DNA of 64,000 bases from Aphanomyces cochlioides (lineage: Eukaryota > Oomycota > Saprolegniomycetes > Saprolegniales > Verrucalvaceae). A program made the translations under genes and the position numbers. Positions 1 through 11,466 of this stretch are shown here, in pieces. The stretch covers positions 930,001 through 994,000 of the forward strand of contig JAHQRK010000027.1 of NCBI GenBank assembly GCA_019828595.1, written 5' to 3'. The notes below the pieces were generated by a model, which saw nothing but the letters and a program-made list of their open reading frames with translations, had not been told where the DNA came from and did not search any database. Numbering within the stretch: the stretch's first letter is position 1; each line of letters begins with the position of its first letter.

Positions 1-1
1 G

Positions 2-1664
2 AGTGTGCAGGCCCCCCTCCACAGCCTTCCGATCCCTGACGAACTCTGGTCGTCCGTCAGCATGGACTATATCTTCGGTCTCCCGTGTGACAAGCGCGGT
101 AATACTGGCATCTGGACTTGCGTCGACCGCGCGTCCAAGTTTTTGGTTGCCATCCCGGTCAAGGATACAATTACTGCCGCCCAGTCGGCTCAAGTATTTT
201 TCGACACCATCTACTGTCGCTTTGGCCTCCCCAAATCGATTATCTCGGACCGTGATCCTCGTTTCACGTCCACATTTTGGACGGCCCTCTTTTCCTTGGT
301 GGGCTCCAAATTGAATATGTCCACCTCTGACCATCCCGAGTCTGATGGTCAGACGGAACGCGCGAACCGCGTCATTGCAGACATCTTGCGTAGCTTCACG
401 CAGTCTCGACAGAAGACCTGGAGCTCACTGCTTCCACACGTCGAGTTCGCTTACAACACGTCAGTGAATGCCTCCACCGGCTTCACTCCCTTCTACGTCA
501 ACTTCCTCCGGCACCCGCGCCTGCCCTCCTCGATGGACAGCGCTTGCTTAAGTGGGGGGGGGATTCCACTGGGCTGCTTCGAGCCATTCCCCTGACTGGG
601 TGCCGACAGGCACAGAGGACGTGCCTCCGGCGAGGACGATTTCCTCTGTCGAGAACTTTATTCGCACACGGGAGTCAGTCATCTCCCAAGTGCAAGACAA
701 CTTAGCACTCGCACAAACTCGACAAGCTCGCGAGTCCAACAAACATGGACGAAAGAACACCAATGTATTTACCCTTCAAGATCAAGTCCTATTACATAGG
801 TCGGCGGTACCGCAAGCCGCCCTTGGCAACGCTAAACTTCGCCGCCAATGGTATGGTCCATTTTCTATCACAAAGGTTGTGAGCGCAGTGTCCTACCGCT
901 TGCGACTCCCAGACGAATGGCAGTGCCATGACGTCTTTTACGTCGGCAAACTGAAGCCGTACATACCTCGCATTACGCCTGACTTGAGCCCGAACGACTC
1001 GACGGCAGAGACTCGCCACCACTTGAATGATCTGGCTGCGCAATCGGCTCTTGTACCTCGGGCGCTTGAGCACCCGCCGCCGGCAGTGCGGCAACAAGAA
1101 GTGCACGAATCGCGTGCACACCCTCCTCCAAGACTGAGAGTCGCTGGTTCACGGCGTGGTCAACACGCGCCGCGTTCGTCGGCTCGCCTTGCGGCTCGGG
1201 CACTTGCTCGGCGTGAAGATCCGGCTGTTGCGGTTGTTGAGACGGCGCTGCCGCGGGCTCGGGGCCGGCCGCGTCGCTTTGCGGCATCTCACGGACTTGA
1301 GATCGGTGACGCCGCGAAGGAGACCGAGAATTTGAACTTTGCCGTCTTGGAGGCGAACCGGAACGGGAACGACGCGCTTGAGAATGCCGTCCACGAGAAC
1401 GAGAACGTGAACGACGGGCTTGGGAATGCCGTCCACGAGAGAGAGAACGCGAACGAGAGCGTCGGCCTGACGAGCGGCCACGCTGATGATGCGACGACTG
1501 GTGTCGATCGCGCAAGGGAGAGACCGATTGAGAATGACGCGCCTGAGAGCGGCGTCCAGAAGAATGGACTGGCGAGGCCGAACGCCGATGAGCACTACCC
1601 TGCGACGGAAAATCCGCAGGCTGCTCGTAGCCGTGGGATCGATCCCAACCACCGCTGGCTGTGA
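2..1664 (+). pseudogene. Ty3/gypsy retrotransposon pol fragment (integrase, C-terminal part)
   Basis: The window opens inside an integrase core. The catalytic D is seen in MDYIFGLP, the second D in SDRDPRFTS and the E in DGQTERAN, so the DDE triad of a Ty3/gypsy integrase is intact. The frame breaks at a run of nine G (554-562). The next frame continues with a linker and the GPF/Y-type C-terminal module (WYGPFSITK, DVFYVGKLKPYIP). After about position 1000 the reading becomes low-complexity and Ala/Arg/Glu/Asn rich, with no chromodomain that I can see. RT and RNase H lie upstream, outside the window. The element is presumably dead because of the frameshift, unless the G-run supports programmed slippage. 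The family call is secure; the end of the element is not defined. Confidence 0.85.
973..1515 (-). other. Antisense Arg/Ser-rich ORF overlapping the gypsy pol tail
   Basis: This is a 180-aa open frame on the opposite strand to the pol tail. It starts with a block of RS dipeptides and SRGRHSQARRSRS repeats, then a Pro/Gln-rich stretch, then a short heptad-like segment (VNQRLSVLEEGVHAIRALL). It reads more like a protein (SR domain or retroelement gag N-terminus) than the sense frame does. It could be part of a different element joined in antisense, or an artefact of a GAACG-type tandem repeat that is open on both strands. I cannot decide between these. Confidence 0.3.
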
Positions 1665-2681
1665 CAAAGTCCTACAAGAGAAGTGAACGAAGAATCGAAA
1701 CGGGATTAGCTCACCCCGTTGGCGCGCTGGGCGCGCCGTCACACAAGGTCGGCGACAACGGAATAATGGATGCGTGGACCACGAAGGCGCCAATTTGCAA
1801 AAGCCACGATGTCCTGGAGCGTGTTGTAGAAGTTTTCAAGGCGCGAAGTCGGGACGCCGCGCAGGGTCCGGCAAGATCGGCGGTACAGGGAAGAACTCCG
1901 CCGCGGAAAACTCGTCTTGGTCCCGCCAAGAATTGAAGACCTCGTCGTCATGTTGGGCAAGGCGCGTCATACCAAGACTGAATGGCGGTGGTCTTGGAGT
2001 TTGAGCGTATTCGCGCGCGATGCGATCATTTGAGTGGTGCATGCCAACAGTCGAAGATGCAAAATGATCAATGCTGCGGTTGGACAAACTGCCGGGACTA
2101 CTGTCCCTTCACAAGACGACGGGACGAGAAGAACCTCCAACGAGTGGCTCTTGTTGGGAGGAAGTGCGCATTTCAAACGGGGATTGAAATCTTTGGCAAA
2201 GCTTTCAAACCGTGGGTTTGATTGCAGGTGGGGGAAGGTGTAAGGGGACGTGACACCCTTACTACAAGAACCCTCAATACAAGGACAAGATCTGGGATCT
2301 TGTCGTTTCGCCACGACAGCGATGTAAGATCGCGTGGTAGTTTCGAAACCCCTTAGATGTTAAGCGATAACTCTAATGTCACTCTTAAATTTGCGAAGTA
2401 TCGGGCTTGTCTCTACTTCCTCTGCACAAGCCCCGTTACACATTCCACATTACTCAGCGCTCTTCACGTTGACTGGAGAGGTCACTGGCCTCGCCAGCGC
2501 AGCGACAATGCTTCATCGATTTCGTGTACCGACCCGATCACGACTTGAACTAAGGATAAAAAAATTACCTTCTAAAATTGATACTTGCATTATATTTCAG
2601 AGGTCTGGCGATTTGCCGGCAGTTGATTCAACCAATCGCCGGAGGAAAATTTGAGTAGAACACACAATACCAAAGCGAAGA
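1665..2681. other. Intergenic, no gene recognised
   Basis: Short open frames occur on both strands but none has recognisable domains or splice-compatible neighbours. The last about 100 bases before 2682 are the presumed promoter and 5' leader of the M96-type gene. No LTR terminus or TIR was found here. Confidence 0.4.
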
Positions 2682-3834
2682 ATGGAGGTGGAACAGGTAG
2701 AGACCATGAATCGGTCCGAGCAGGCTCGAAGGATGGCAAAATACCGCCGAGAGAAGAAGAATGCACTTAATTCTCTGCAGAGAACAGTCGCTGTGCTCGA
2801 ATATACCAAGGAAAAGCTCATGGAAGAAAAAGCGTCCAAGCACAAGCCGATGGACAACGAAGGTCTCCCGTGGAAAGAAGTCGCGAAAGCACTGGAAGAG
2901 TACAGGAGACTGACAGAGTCTGACAATATTATCCTACGCTCAAAGCTACGACGACTGGACGGACTTGTACAGGAAATGCATCGATGGATTTCAGTCCAGG
3001 TATCACTTGTGCAGGTTGGAACAGCGTACAAACTGGAAGATTGACCCCAATTGTAGAAAATTGACTATGGAAACGGCAGGAGTTGGAGGAACATCTCACT
3101 ATCGAAGGACCCAGAAGCAAGACGACTAGGGAAGCAATGGATCATGCAGCACATGTACCACAACACAGATCGAATGTTTCAACTTCATGGATTTCCATCG
3201 TTGGAGTCAGGCGAAGACATTCCTTGTGACGTGATCATGAACTTCCACGACGATGGCATTTTTTCTACATTTCGCAGCCAAATCGAGCGGGAAACAAGCT
3301 TGGAACAAGCCGTAGACTACTTTCGATCTACTTTTCGCGGCCTACAATGCTTCGTCTCGACGTATTCCGAGTCGACTCCACTGGTACTACCACAGCTCTC
3401 TCTTTTCTTGGATCTCATGATTCGCGTAGATTCTCGATGAAGTGGAAGACACAACGAGGCAAGTCGCGTATGTGACTCCTCGCAATGAATATATAAATGT
3501 CCTCTGTGGGGAATTCATCACACCCGATCGTTGCCTGTTTGTGCTGCAGCAAATACAAGCCGACGACAGTGATCCCAGTCATCAGAAGTGCCGCCAGCGT
3601 GGTCGAATGACTTGGTACGATATCCACCGTCGCGCCAACAATCGTATTCTGCGACGGGTTTTGTCCATCCATACAGAAAGTTTTGCGTCAGACAGTCGGC
3701 GGTTTGGTATTGCCGAAGAAGCTCTGGATTATGGTATCGATCTCTCAAGCTGCCCCATGCATCTGAGGGAAACACGCTTTGCCCAGACATTTCAAAAGCT
3801 TCTGGAAACACATTTCCCCAAAGGCGTCGTCTAA
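2682..3834 (+). CDS. M96-type coiled-coil/START-like protein, copy A (3 exons, 349 aa)
   Basis: Proposed exons are 2682-2999, 3057-3383 and 3430-3834, joined by 57-bp and 46-bp introns with GT..AG ends; the joined frame has no stop. Residues about 10-105 are a basic, Glu/Lys-rich coiled coil (ARRMAKYRREKKN) followed by the family signature W-K-E-V-A-K-A-L. Exon 2 carries RRLGKQWIMQHMY, exon 3 YVTPRNEYINVLCGEF. The C-terminal two thirds look START-like (lipid-binding fold). Oomycetes have many such proteins, some labelled M96 mating-specific family; this comes from memory, and a developmental or regulatory role is inference. The splice at about 2999 is supported because copies B and D have an intron at the same aligned place. 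Copy A lacks the third intron found in B, C and D. The start is the first ATG of the coiled coil. Confidence 0.7.
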
Positions 3835-5125
3835 TCTCCCTAGCTTTCACTCTTCCAAGCTCTACTCAAGATTGTCAGTAACAACCCCACTTGTCCAAGA
3901 GGCATTTGATGCTTGACGCACCGATGTTAATGTCAGTTTTATGGTAATAGTCATGTTTACTTCCCTGTTCTCCTTGCGATGCATGAAGCACTAAGCGACA
4001 GTAGTTATTAATGGTCCTCTCCGCTGCGGGAGTGCCTACCGGGGCTAGAGTCGTTTGGCGACATGGGTTTCCTCATTTTGAAGTTTGGACAGCCCCAAGT
4101 CGCTTTCGTAGTGATATGTCGTCCATGTGGCACGTGCCCAAGCACCATTGTTGTCCCGTCATCATCGCCATCAAAGTACACCCAATTCAACTAACAGCTG
4201 CTGTAAACTTCTCTTCACAGTTGGTCGATTGGTCCCAACACTTGGACTAGACTAACTGTAAACTTCTGCCTATTCATTTTTACAGGTTATAAATTAAGTT
4301 TCATAGATTATTCATTATTAAAAGAACACGTTGAGTAGAGCTGACGTTGACAAACTCGTCAAATAGAGCAATTCCACAATATCGAATGTATTTGACAATT
4401 CGTCCACAAGATCGAAAGCCCTGGCCAATTTCATTTTTGATTTTCCTCAATATCGAATGCCAACGTCCATAGTCACAGTTCAGCAGGTTTCGTCTGGGAG
4501 GCGGCACGGCCTTACGGCCTACTCGTGCGTCCTAAAGTGGTGTACTGAAATTCCTGATATTAGTTAAAACTAGGTCATTTTGGGCAGGTCATTCGATCTT
4601 ATGGCCGAATTTGTCAAATACATTCGATGTTGTGGAGTTACTCCGTCAAATATCAAACCTTGACAAAGAATGACCATCTTAAAATTTGACCGAGTCGTCT
4701 ACTGGAACAAATTGCCAGAAATCTTACCGAAGGTTTCTTCAGGCGTATCTGCTCGATCACTGTGATCCTTCATGTTGATTCCCATCACCTCCAGAACTTC
4801 CGTTGTCGTCCATGTTGGATGAGCACTATGATTTTAAATAGTTAATTAAAAAGTAGAGGCTTATCAAATATCTCTCCAACCAACTCTGGTCCGAGCGTCA
4901 CTCAAGATGAGCAAGGTATCCTGCTACCTCTCTCAACTGTGATCATTCAACGAGCTGGGCGTCTTCGTCTATCGTAATTCTACCTCGATAAGCCATCCTG
5001 AAGGCTTTTTGCAAGTGCCCTGTCGAATGCGCGTTTATTCTGAACGGAGAGCATCTCCATGGCTAATTTCAGCGGATAAGTTGAAAATTCAACTGTTGCA
5101 CACCCACCTATCATTAATAACACTC
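3835..5125. other. Intergenic between copies A and B
   Basis: The region is AT-rich with no supported gene. It contains the inverted repeat described separately (4341-4666). Copies A and B are convergent, so both 3' ends lie here. Confidence 0.5.
4341..4666. repeat. Foldback / MITE-like inverted repeat
   Basis: The left arm around 4371-4430 contains ATCGAATGTATTTGACAA. The right arm around 4585-4640 contains its complement TTGTCAAATACATTCGAT, and the similarity extends for roughly 80 bp per arm with scattered mismatches. The spacer holds a GC-richer patch, GGCACGGCCTTACGGCC. There is no coding capacity, so it is probably a non-autonomous foldback element. Exact ends and a target-site duplication were not resolved. 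Confidence 0.6.
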
Positions 5126-6321
5126 CTAACAGTAAAAATGCTGGCTCAAGTGCAGCCCCCTTGCTCGAATATGCTTGTCCAGTTCTTGCTTCATGCGTGT
5201 GGGAAATCCATCTTCAAGGGAGACGCCGAGTTCTTCTGCGTCTTCGTCTAATGTAACAATGCCATTCACAGTCACGCTCTGCGATGTAATTGACACAACC
5301 CGTCGTTTGACACGACCGTCGGCAAGTTGGCGAAATTCACACCTGGGTGCGTCCACCTTTAGATGAACCGACGACGGGGTTGGATTCGACATACCAAATC
5401 ATGCGCAGACGTTGGCGCCACCGCGGGCATTTCACCAAACTCTCATCGTCTTGGATTTGCTGTACGACAATCACGCACTTGTCGTTGGAGCGGAATTCGC
5501 CGCATAAAACGTTGACCAATTCATCGCGAGGGGTGACGAAGGCATATTGTTTTGTATTCCTGTCTTGCTCAGCCAAGAGCTAGAGAGAGGGGAGGGTCAA
5601 TCCTGTGGAGGGTGATGAGACAACATACCATGGGAATGTCTGGAGTGTAATGTGGGATGAAAATTTGAAGAGAGAGAAGGGTTTCATGGGCCGCGGCTAC
5701 TGCCGCTTCCAAAGGCACGGCCAACTCAACTTGGTTGCGGTAGACACTTCGAAACCCTGCGTCTTCCGTTCGAGAATAATCGAGATCGTAGACGATTTCT
5801 TCGTTCGATTCCATGGGTGGAAACTCGTTCTGCTTGAAAATACGCTCAGTGTGATGGTACATGTGCTGCAAGATCCATTGTTTTCCCATGCTTCGTGACT
5901 CTGCACTTGCTGGCAGCATCACGTTTCGCCATGTAGCCCGTGAGTTGTCTGGTGAACTCTGTGGAACGTTTAGCGTGATCCATATCGATCAACAACGTAC
6001 ATAAATCGGAACCTGTCGCTGGACCCACGAATGCATGGCTCGCAGGAGCTTTTCCTGTTCAACAACCTTGGACTTCAGCATGTTCCGATGGGATTCTGCG
6101 AGGTGGCGATGGTCAAAGAGCGCTTTCGCCACTTCCTTCCACGACAGTTTCGAACCATTCGTCAGGTTGGCCTTCATTTGCTCAAGACGCGCGAGCGATC
6201 TCTCGAGCATCGCTTTTTCTTCCTTTTTGTCTTCTCTGTACTGAATCATCCGCCGCGCCTGGGCCGTCTTGAGCTTCATCGACGGCTGCTGCTTCACCAT
6301 CATCGACATATCCTTTGCCAT
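5126..6321 (-). CDS. M96-type coiled-coil/START-like protein, copy B (4 exons, 346 aa)
   Basis: On the minus strand the exons are 6321-6013, 5958-5629, 5579-5395 and 5342-5126. The introns are 54, 49 and 52 bp, in phases 0, 0 and 2. The spliced frame is open throughout. Exon 1 encodes the basic coiled coil (ARRMIQYREDKKEEK) and LSWKEVAKAL. Exon 2 has NSRATWRN and MGKQWILQHMY, exon 3 YAFVTPRDELVNVLCGEF. Exon 4 begins after a W codon split TG|G and aligns without gaps to copy A, which has no intron there. It encodes the same family as copy A, and the N-terminal third is bZIP-like. It is convergent with copy A. Function is unproven. Confidence 0.7.
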
Positions 6322-6922
6322 GCGAAAACCTGAATATGCCCAGTCTGATCATTTTATCCGGACATACGCTACGTAATCGGCAGCTTCAACAGCTAAATGT
6401 CGTTGCTACTAAAAATAAACACTCCGCCTTCTAAAAACGAACATTTAGATGCTTGTTACTTCGGGAAGCTTCTCGTGTCTGCAAGGTTTTGTTGCTTTTG
6501 GATGGGCCTTCCGCCTCTTCAACGTCCAGACAGCCTGATTGATTGGATTCCAATCGCTCGCCTCGCATGGATTTTCAGTGTCGTTCTTTTCTAAAACAAC
6601 ATACAGTTATTATTCATTCGATTCCAAATCGAATCGACTTGCCAGAATCGACTAACAATCGACTAGCCAATCATTTATCAGTATTTTATTGTTGATTTGA
6701 TACGAATTTCCAGACCCCGTTCAACGCCGGCGGATCGATTCACCAATCGACACCATTGGCTAATGTATATTTTGGGTGATTGTGATTGGCTGAAATTTTT
6801 TTGAGAGAAAGTACTGTTCCCATGAGAGAAAGTACTGTTCTAATTTTCATTCATCCAATGTATTGGTGCGATTGGAGATTGATACAAAAAATCAATCCAA
6901 AGTGGGAAATTTCTAGCAAATC
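6322..6922. other. AT-rich spacer upstream of copy B
   Basis: No gene was recognised. Around 6600-6740 the sequence contains several variants of GAATCGACT and AATCGATT, a motif style shared with the neighbouring palindrome arms. This suggests more decayed repeat copies. Confidence 0.4.
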
Positions 6923-7628
6923 CATAATATATATTGCGCTTTTGATACAAAATTGTGAGGAACGGTTTGAATCGACCGAGGTTTCGAATCGATTCTGAAA
7001 TGAACGGGCTTCTCTGATTGGCTAGAATTAAAAATTAAAACTAGTCAGCCAATTAGAATCGATCAGACACCTGACTCACGCAAAACACACACTAGTACTC
7101 CGGAGTACTAGTATTATGAAATCGATTTGAAAATGAATTCGCATTTTGGTCAAAACCACAAGTTTGGTTGAAAATGACAATGTTTTGACCAATCAAATCA
7201 CTTTAATTTTGTGACTTGGGGAAAGGCCATGGTGAAAGGGCCATGGTGGACGCTGACTCGGGGAAGATGCGCGCGGCGTCTTAGCGCTTCATAGCGAGGT
7301 AGTAGTTTGCGTAGAAATCATGCGTGGTGGTATTCTGGGATGCAGGTTCCATTGCTAGGAAGAAATTGTACTTAACTTTGTATACTATATTGTCATTTTC
7401 AACCAAATTTGTGGTTTTGACCAAAAAGCGAATTCATAATACTGAAGTGGTGTGTGTCAGTGTGTGTTTTGCGTGAGTCAGGTGACTGATCGATACTGAT
7501 TGGCTGACTAATTTTAATTTTTAATTCTAGCCAATCAGAGAAGCCCGTTCGATTCGGAATCGATTCGAAACCTCGGTCGATTCAAACCGTTCCTCACAAT
7601 TTTGTATCAAAAGCACAATATAATATTT
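6923..7628. repeat. Long imperfect palindrome 1 (about 250-bp arms, 205-bp spacer)
   Basis: The left arm is 6923-7182 and the right arm 7388-7628. For example GAGGAACGGTTTGAATCGAC in the left arm is mirrored around 7575-7600, and TTGATACAAAATTGTGAGG is mirrored at 7600-7618. Arms are about 85-90% identical by eye. The unique spacer has two copies of GGCCATGGTGAA-like sequence and no ORF. This is typical of a foldback transposon or MITE. About 30 bases of the arm tip (ACAAATTTGGTTGAAAATG) recur at 10071-10089. Confidence 0.8.
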
Positions 7629-7854
7629 CATATTAAATTCAGCATAGTCGATTGCTATGCGATTTGGCCAATGACCTGCCAAGTCCACATTTCACTGAAA
7701 AGGACATTCATCAACTTTTACAGTGCTCGACATATTGAAAAATTATCCGTAAAGCCGAAGTTTTGACAATAGAAATAAAAACATAATCTACTGCTGGAGG
7801 CAAAATGCAAAGCACTGTGAAAGTTGATGTACTAGTAGTATGTATTTTTCCAAT
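7629..7854. other. Short spacer between the two palindromes
   Basis: No gene or repeat end was recognised. Confidence 0.4.
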
Positions 7855-9780
7855 TATTGTATTGTCTTCAGAATTTACAGTGTGGATTGCACTGGCATTT
7901 CTATTTTGTCCAATCCAAATTTAAAGTAGTTTCAATTGGCTATATATGGAGGCGTACATCAATGTTGTGCGAGTTGTCCGAGTTCCCTCATCTCACGCTC
8001 ATGCTTGTCGAGCTACAACGAATTCTTGCACGTCTGTGCTAGCAATAATGATGACAACTGACCAAATAAATTACGATGAATTTACTCCTATTTCTCTGAG
8101 TTTACTGTTAACCAACAACAGAGCGATTACAGCATTTCTGAGGGGATGGACGAAGGGCGATAAAGCTATGCCATCACATACGGCCTCGTGATACTCCGAA
8201 GTGTTTAAAATCCCATAGAGATCATAAATTACACATTTAAGGAGACAAGATGATTGTTGATTCCTTAGTATCAGTCCTTTATTCGAGATTGCGTTGCTAA
8301 ACTAATACAAGTTACATGACCAGCACCAACTCTTCTACATGTATTGTGTCAGTTAAAATGCTGAAAGTAGACATCTTTCTCTATGGCTAGCAATCAGCGT
8401 GTTGAGTTGTAGACTACATATCGTACCTCGACATGCAACGAGTTAACATGTGTTTTTGTTTTTCATTCAACCTGTTATGCAGTTGAACGTGAGTTTCGAA
8501 TGATGTGAAAACTAATTTAAGTGTACTGCGATTCTAGCCTGCCTCTGTCACACTGAACACTGTTTCTTAGTTATGAGTGCCTGGTAAGGGAGTTTAGATT
8601 AGCTTTCAACTACGTTTTCCTTTGTGTAGCGCTGGGATAAATCATTGGGCGGGTTTCTCTATTTTATTAGCATTTGATTGGACAATGAATCCACAGTGCA
8701 AACTGCTCTGTGATTTCCATTGAGAGGTAAATTCAAATCGTACAATACAAATTGCAAATATAAATACAGAGAAAAGATATCACTTTAGGAAAAAACAGTG
8801 ATCTTTGCACTGTAACCCCCTTAATTTCTAAAATTACGGATAAATCCAATGAGTTGCTAACAGTTATTCGTAACTTCGATTAGAAATATAAATAGAAACA
8901 CTTGATTTTTCAGAAAAAGTGATAATTTTTCTCTGTGCTTATACTTGAACTTGTATTGAACAGTTTGAATTTGCTTCTCAATGGAAATCGCAGAGCAATT
9001 TGCATTGTTAACTCATTGGCCAATCTCACGCTTACAAAATAGAGAAATCTGCCCAATAATTTGTCCCTAGCTCTATCTCTCATGAATTTTTGGAAAAGTT
9101 GTTGACCGCTCATCTAAACTTCTTTGCCAGGGGCATTAAACTAGGAAGAACAATTCAGTCTGACGGAGTTAGGGTCTACCATCATAAAACACTTCTATTT
9201 GTGTCGACATTCATGTGAAATATAAATTCTAGAACAACCCAAATTGAAAAATCTCACATTCGTGAGGATAAGTAATGTATGGTAGAAATCTACACTCTGG
9301 TGGCTTGTTGTGGTGCAAAAATGTCGACAAATGCTTTTCAGGATATAAAGCTATGCAATCATTGGTGCTGTTCCTGGAACTTGTACAATTTGAGCAAAGA
9401 CTCGTTTAAAAGTATTCACTAACAGCTTATATGCCTTAAAGATGTGATCTACAGTGTATCGCCTATGAGGTTTTCAACACTTCAGAGTATCCCGAGGTCG
9501 CTTGTGATCCCCTCTTAGGAACACTGAACATGACTTGTCTGAAGTCAAGTACAATTAATTTGATCAGTTTACATCATTGTTGATGACAGAGGCTTGCAAA
9601 CATAGAGCTGTAACGTTGTTGCTCGCTAGCATGAGCTTGAGGATGTGAAAGTTAAAGTTAGACAATTCCCACAATTGTGCTATGCCTCCATATATACGGC
9701 CTATTACAACTCATTCAACTTAGGACTGGGCAAAATCTATTCGCCAGTGCAAGGAACTCTTCTGAAGACAATACATTTTC
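7855..9780. repeat. Giant diverged palindrome 2 (about 900-bp arms, about 125-bp centre)
   Basis: Matching anchors run through the whole length in inverted order. TGTATTGTCTTCAGAA at 7859-7874 pairs with 9760-9775. TATATATGGAGGC at 7941-7953 pairs with 9684-9696. GATACTCCGAAGTGTT near 8190-8205 pairs with 9476-9492. GATTTCCATTGAGA at 8712-8725 pairs with 8976-8989. ACAGAGAAAA near 8766 pairs with 8925-8935. Arm identity is roughly 60-75% by eye with indels. There is no coding frame longer than chance. It is an old inverted duplication or large foldback; a transcript through it would be a kilobase hairpin. Confidence 0.8.
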
Positions 9781-9794
9781 ATACAGAGCGACAG

Positions 9795-10085
9795 CAGTGA
9801 GGAAGGATGCACCTCTGCCGACGCATTGGTCGCCCGTTGGCGGTACTTTCAAGTCAGCAGCGGGAATATCGAAGGCGTGTCAAGGATGAACGGACTCGTC
9901 TGCATGAAGAGCTCGCGTGGCTTCAAAAGAAGGTGAACAATCGCACTTCAATCCAAGTCGACAGTGGCATGCTCTCATGGGAAATCGCCGCTTCTGTCTT
10001 TCAGGAGGCCAGTGGTCTCTCCAAGGACAAGTTTAAACGTCTCAGAGCGCATATTAACACAAACGAAACCCACAAATTTGGTTGA
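9795..10085 (+). pseudogene. M96-type fragment F (coiled-coil N-terminus only)
   Basis: The frame contains REYRRRVKDERTRLHEE, then GMLSWEIAASVFQEAS and LSKDKFKRLRAHI, matching the coiled coil and W-K-x-V-A block of the other copies. It stops where palindrome-1-like sequence begins (about 10066). No START-like part follows. It lies directly against the outer end of palindrome 2, so it was probably truncated by rearrangement. Confidence 0.55.
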
Positions 10086-10179
10086 AAATGGCAATATTCG
10101 GGTGAAAAGTTTGAATGCATGAAAATAAACGCACTTAAGCGGAAACTCAACCCAACTCAACCTAACTCAACCCAACTGA

Positions 10180-11452
10180 ACCATCCGGATAAAGACTACA
10201 TTTCGCAAAGTCTCCTTTGTCGACGTGTTTGGCTCCTCCTTTAACTCCTGGGAAGATGTTGAAGTCTGCAGCGAGGAATTCGAAACAAGTTTCTGCGTCG
10301 AGTTCTACAAAAAGGACTCTTACGTACGTGGCAAGAAGTCATATGTGTGTTTTGCGTACAAGAAAAAGCCGTGCGGTGCCCTACTGAAATTCGAACAGCT
10401 TCATAGTGATGAAACACTGGTCAATGTGAAAGAAGAATTCCCAGTACACAATCACAGTGTGCCTTACTGTCGCGATCATCTCGACGACGTCTCAAATCAA
10501 TTAATGGAACTAATGAAGACAGTGTCCGACTTACAAAAATTGCAAGTTGGAATGTCATTATACCAGCATACAACCTTCAAGATGTTAGACGACTTACAAT
10601 AACGACTCCCAAAAGAAACCCCAGCCAACCATCAAGCGAAAGCATGACAAAACCGATCTCTGCATTTTTGACGAATCTGAACGCGAAGACTGCAATGACA
10701 GTTTGCTTGATGTTGACGTGGCGACCCACAGGACTTGGGTTTGCCTGGAATAGTGGTGCGGGAAACGCGGACGGGCTCAGCCAAACAGATTTATTGAGCC
10801 CAGCATCTTTTCTATCCTGCGAGGAAAGGATGACCAAGTGCTGGGAGCTGTTGGTGGTTTAGAAATCTGTCGTCGCGATTTGGTATGTCTACGTCCAAAA
10901 CATGTGAACGAAATAGTTGTCGGTGCTTGCTACGATGGTACACACTGCAAAGAACTCATCTGGTGACGTCAATTATTGCTTTCTGGTTGAGCCTACTTGG
11001 CTACAAGAATTGTGGACGTTCAACAAACAGTTGCGTGATGTGGACTCGACACAGGGCAACGTGCCCTTCAAGCAGAAAAAATTGTCGTGCTATACAGCAT
11101 CAATGGTTCCCACTGGTCTTTGATTCTTTGTGTAGCATCAAGAAGAACAGTCCGTGTATTTGACTGTCTACGAGACGAGAAACAGTTTGACTACGCCGAT
11201 TTTGTCGCGAAGATTCTCAATGTCATGTACGTCATCCAAGATGATGATTTCAAAACATTGATACAAGACAAAGTGATTTGTCGAAAGAAATCACAACAGG
11301 ACACCAGTCCCAACGATTCAGGAATCTTCGTTTGTTGGTTAGCCGAAAAACTACTAGGGGATAAGAGTCCAGGCCTCATCAACTCGAGTGTGATCAAGGC
11401 GAAACGAGCTCAAATCCTCGCGTGCATCGTAAGCGACTCTATAGAACCTTAG
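10180..11452 (+). pseudogene. FAR1-like DNA-binding domain plus Ulp1 (C48) protease, broken
   Basis: The first frame (10180-10602) has the FNSWEDVE..F...F and C..C..H-like pattern of FAR1/WRKY-GCM1 domains of MULE-derived proteins. After a stop, frames at about 10780-10970 (EICRRDLVCLRPKH), 10917-11123 (NYCFLVEPTWL) and 11087-11452 (NGSHWSLILC, VFDCLRD, DTSPNDSGIFVCW) build an Ulp1-type cysteine protease. The His (SHW) and Asp (FDC) are visible. At the usual nucleophile position, normally D-C-G, the sequence reads D-S-G. At least two frame changes separate the parts, so it is a decayed gene unless introns were missed. FAR1/Ulp1 combinations commonly ride on Mutator-like elements; no TIRs were found here. 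Confidence 0.6.
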
Positions 11453-11466
11453 ACTAACATTGTGTT

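Noticed and set aside
1149..1793. 214-codon minus-strand ORF over the gypsy tail
   Set aside because: It has no motif and overlaps the more protein-like SR frame on the same strand, so it is a likely by-product of the repeat composition.
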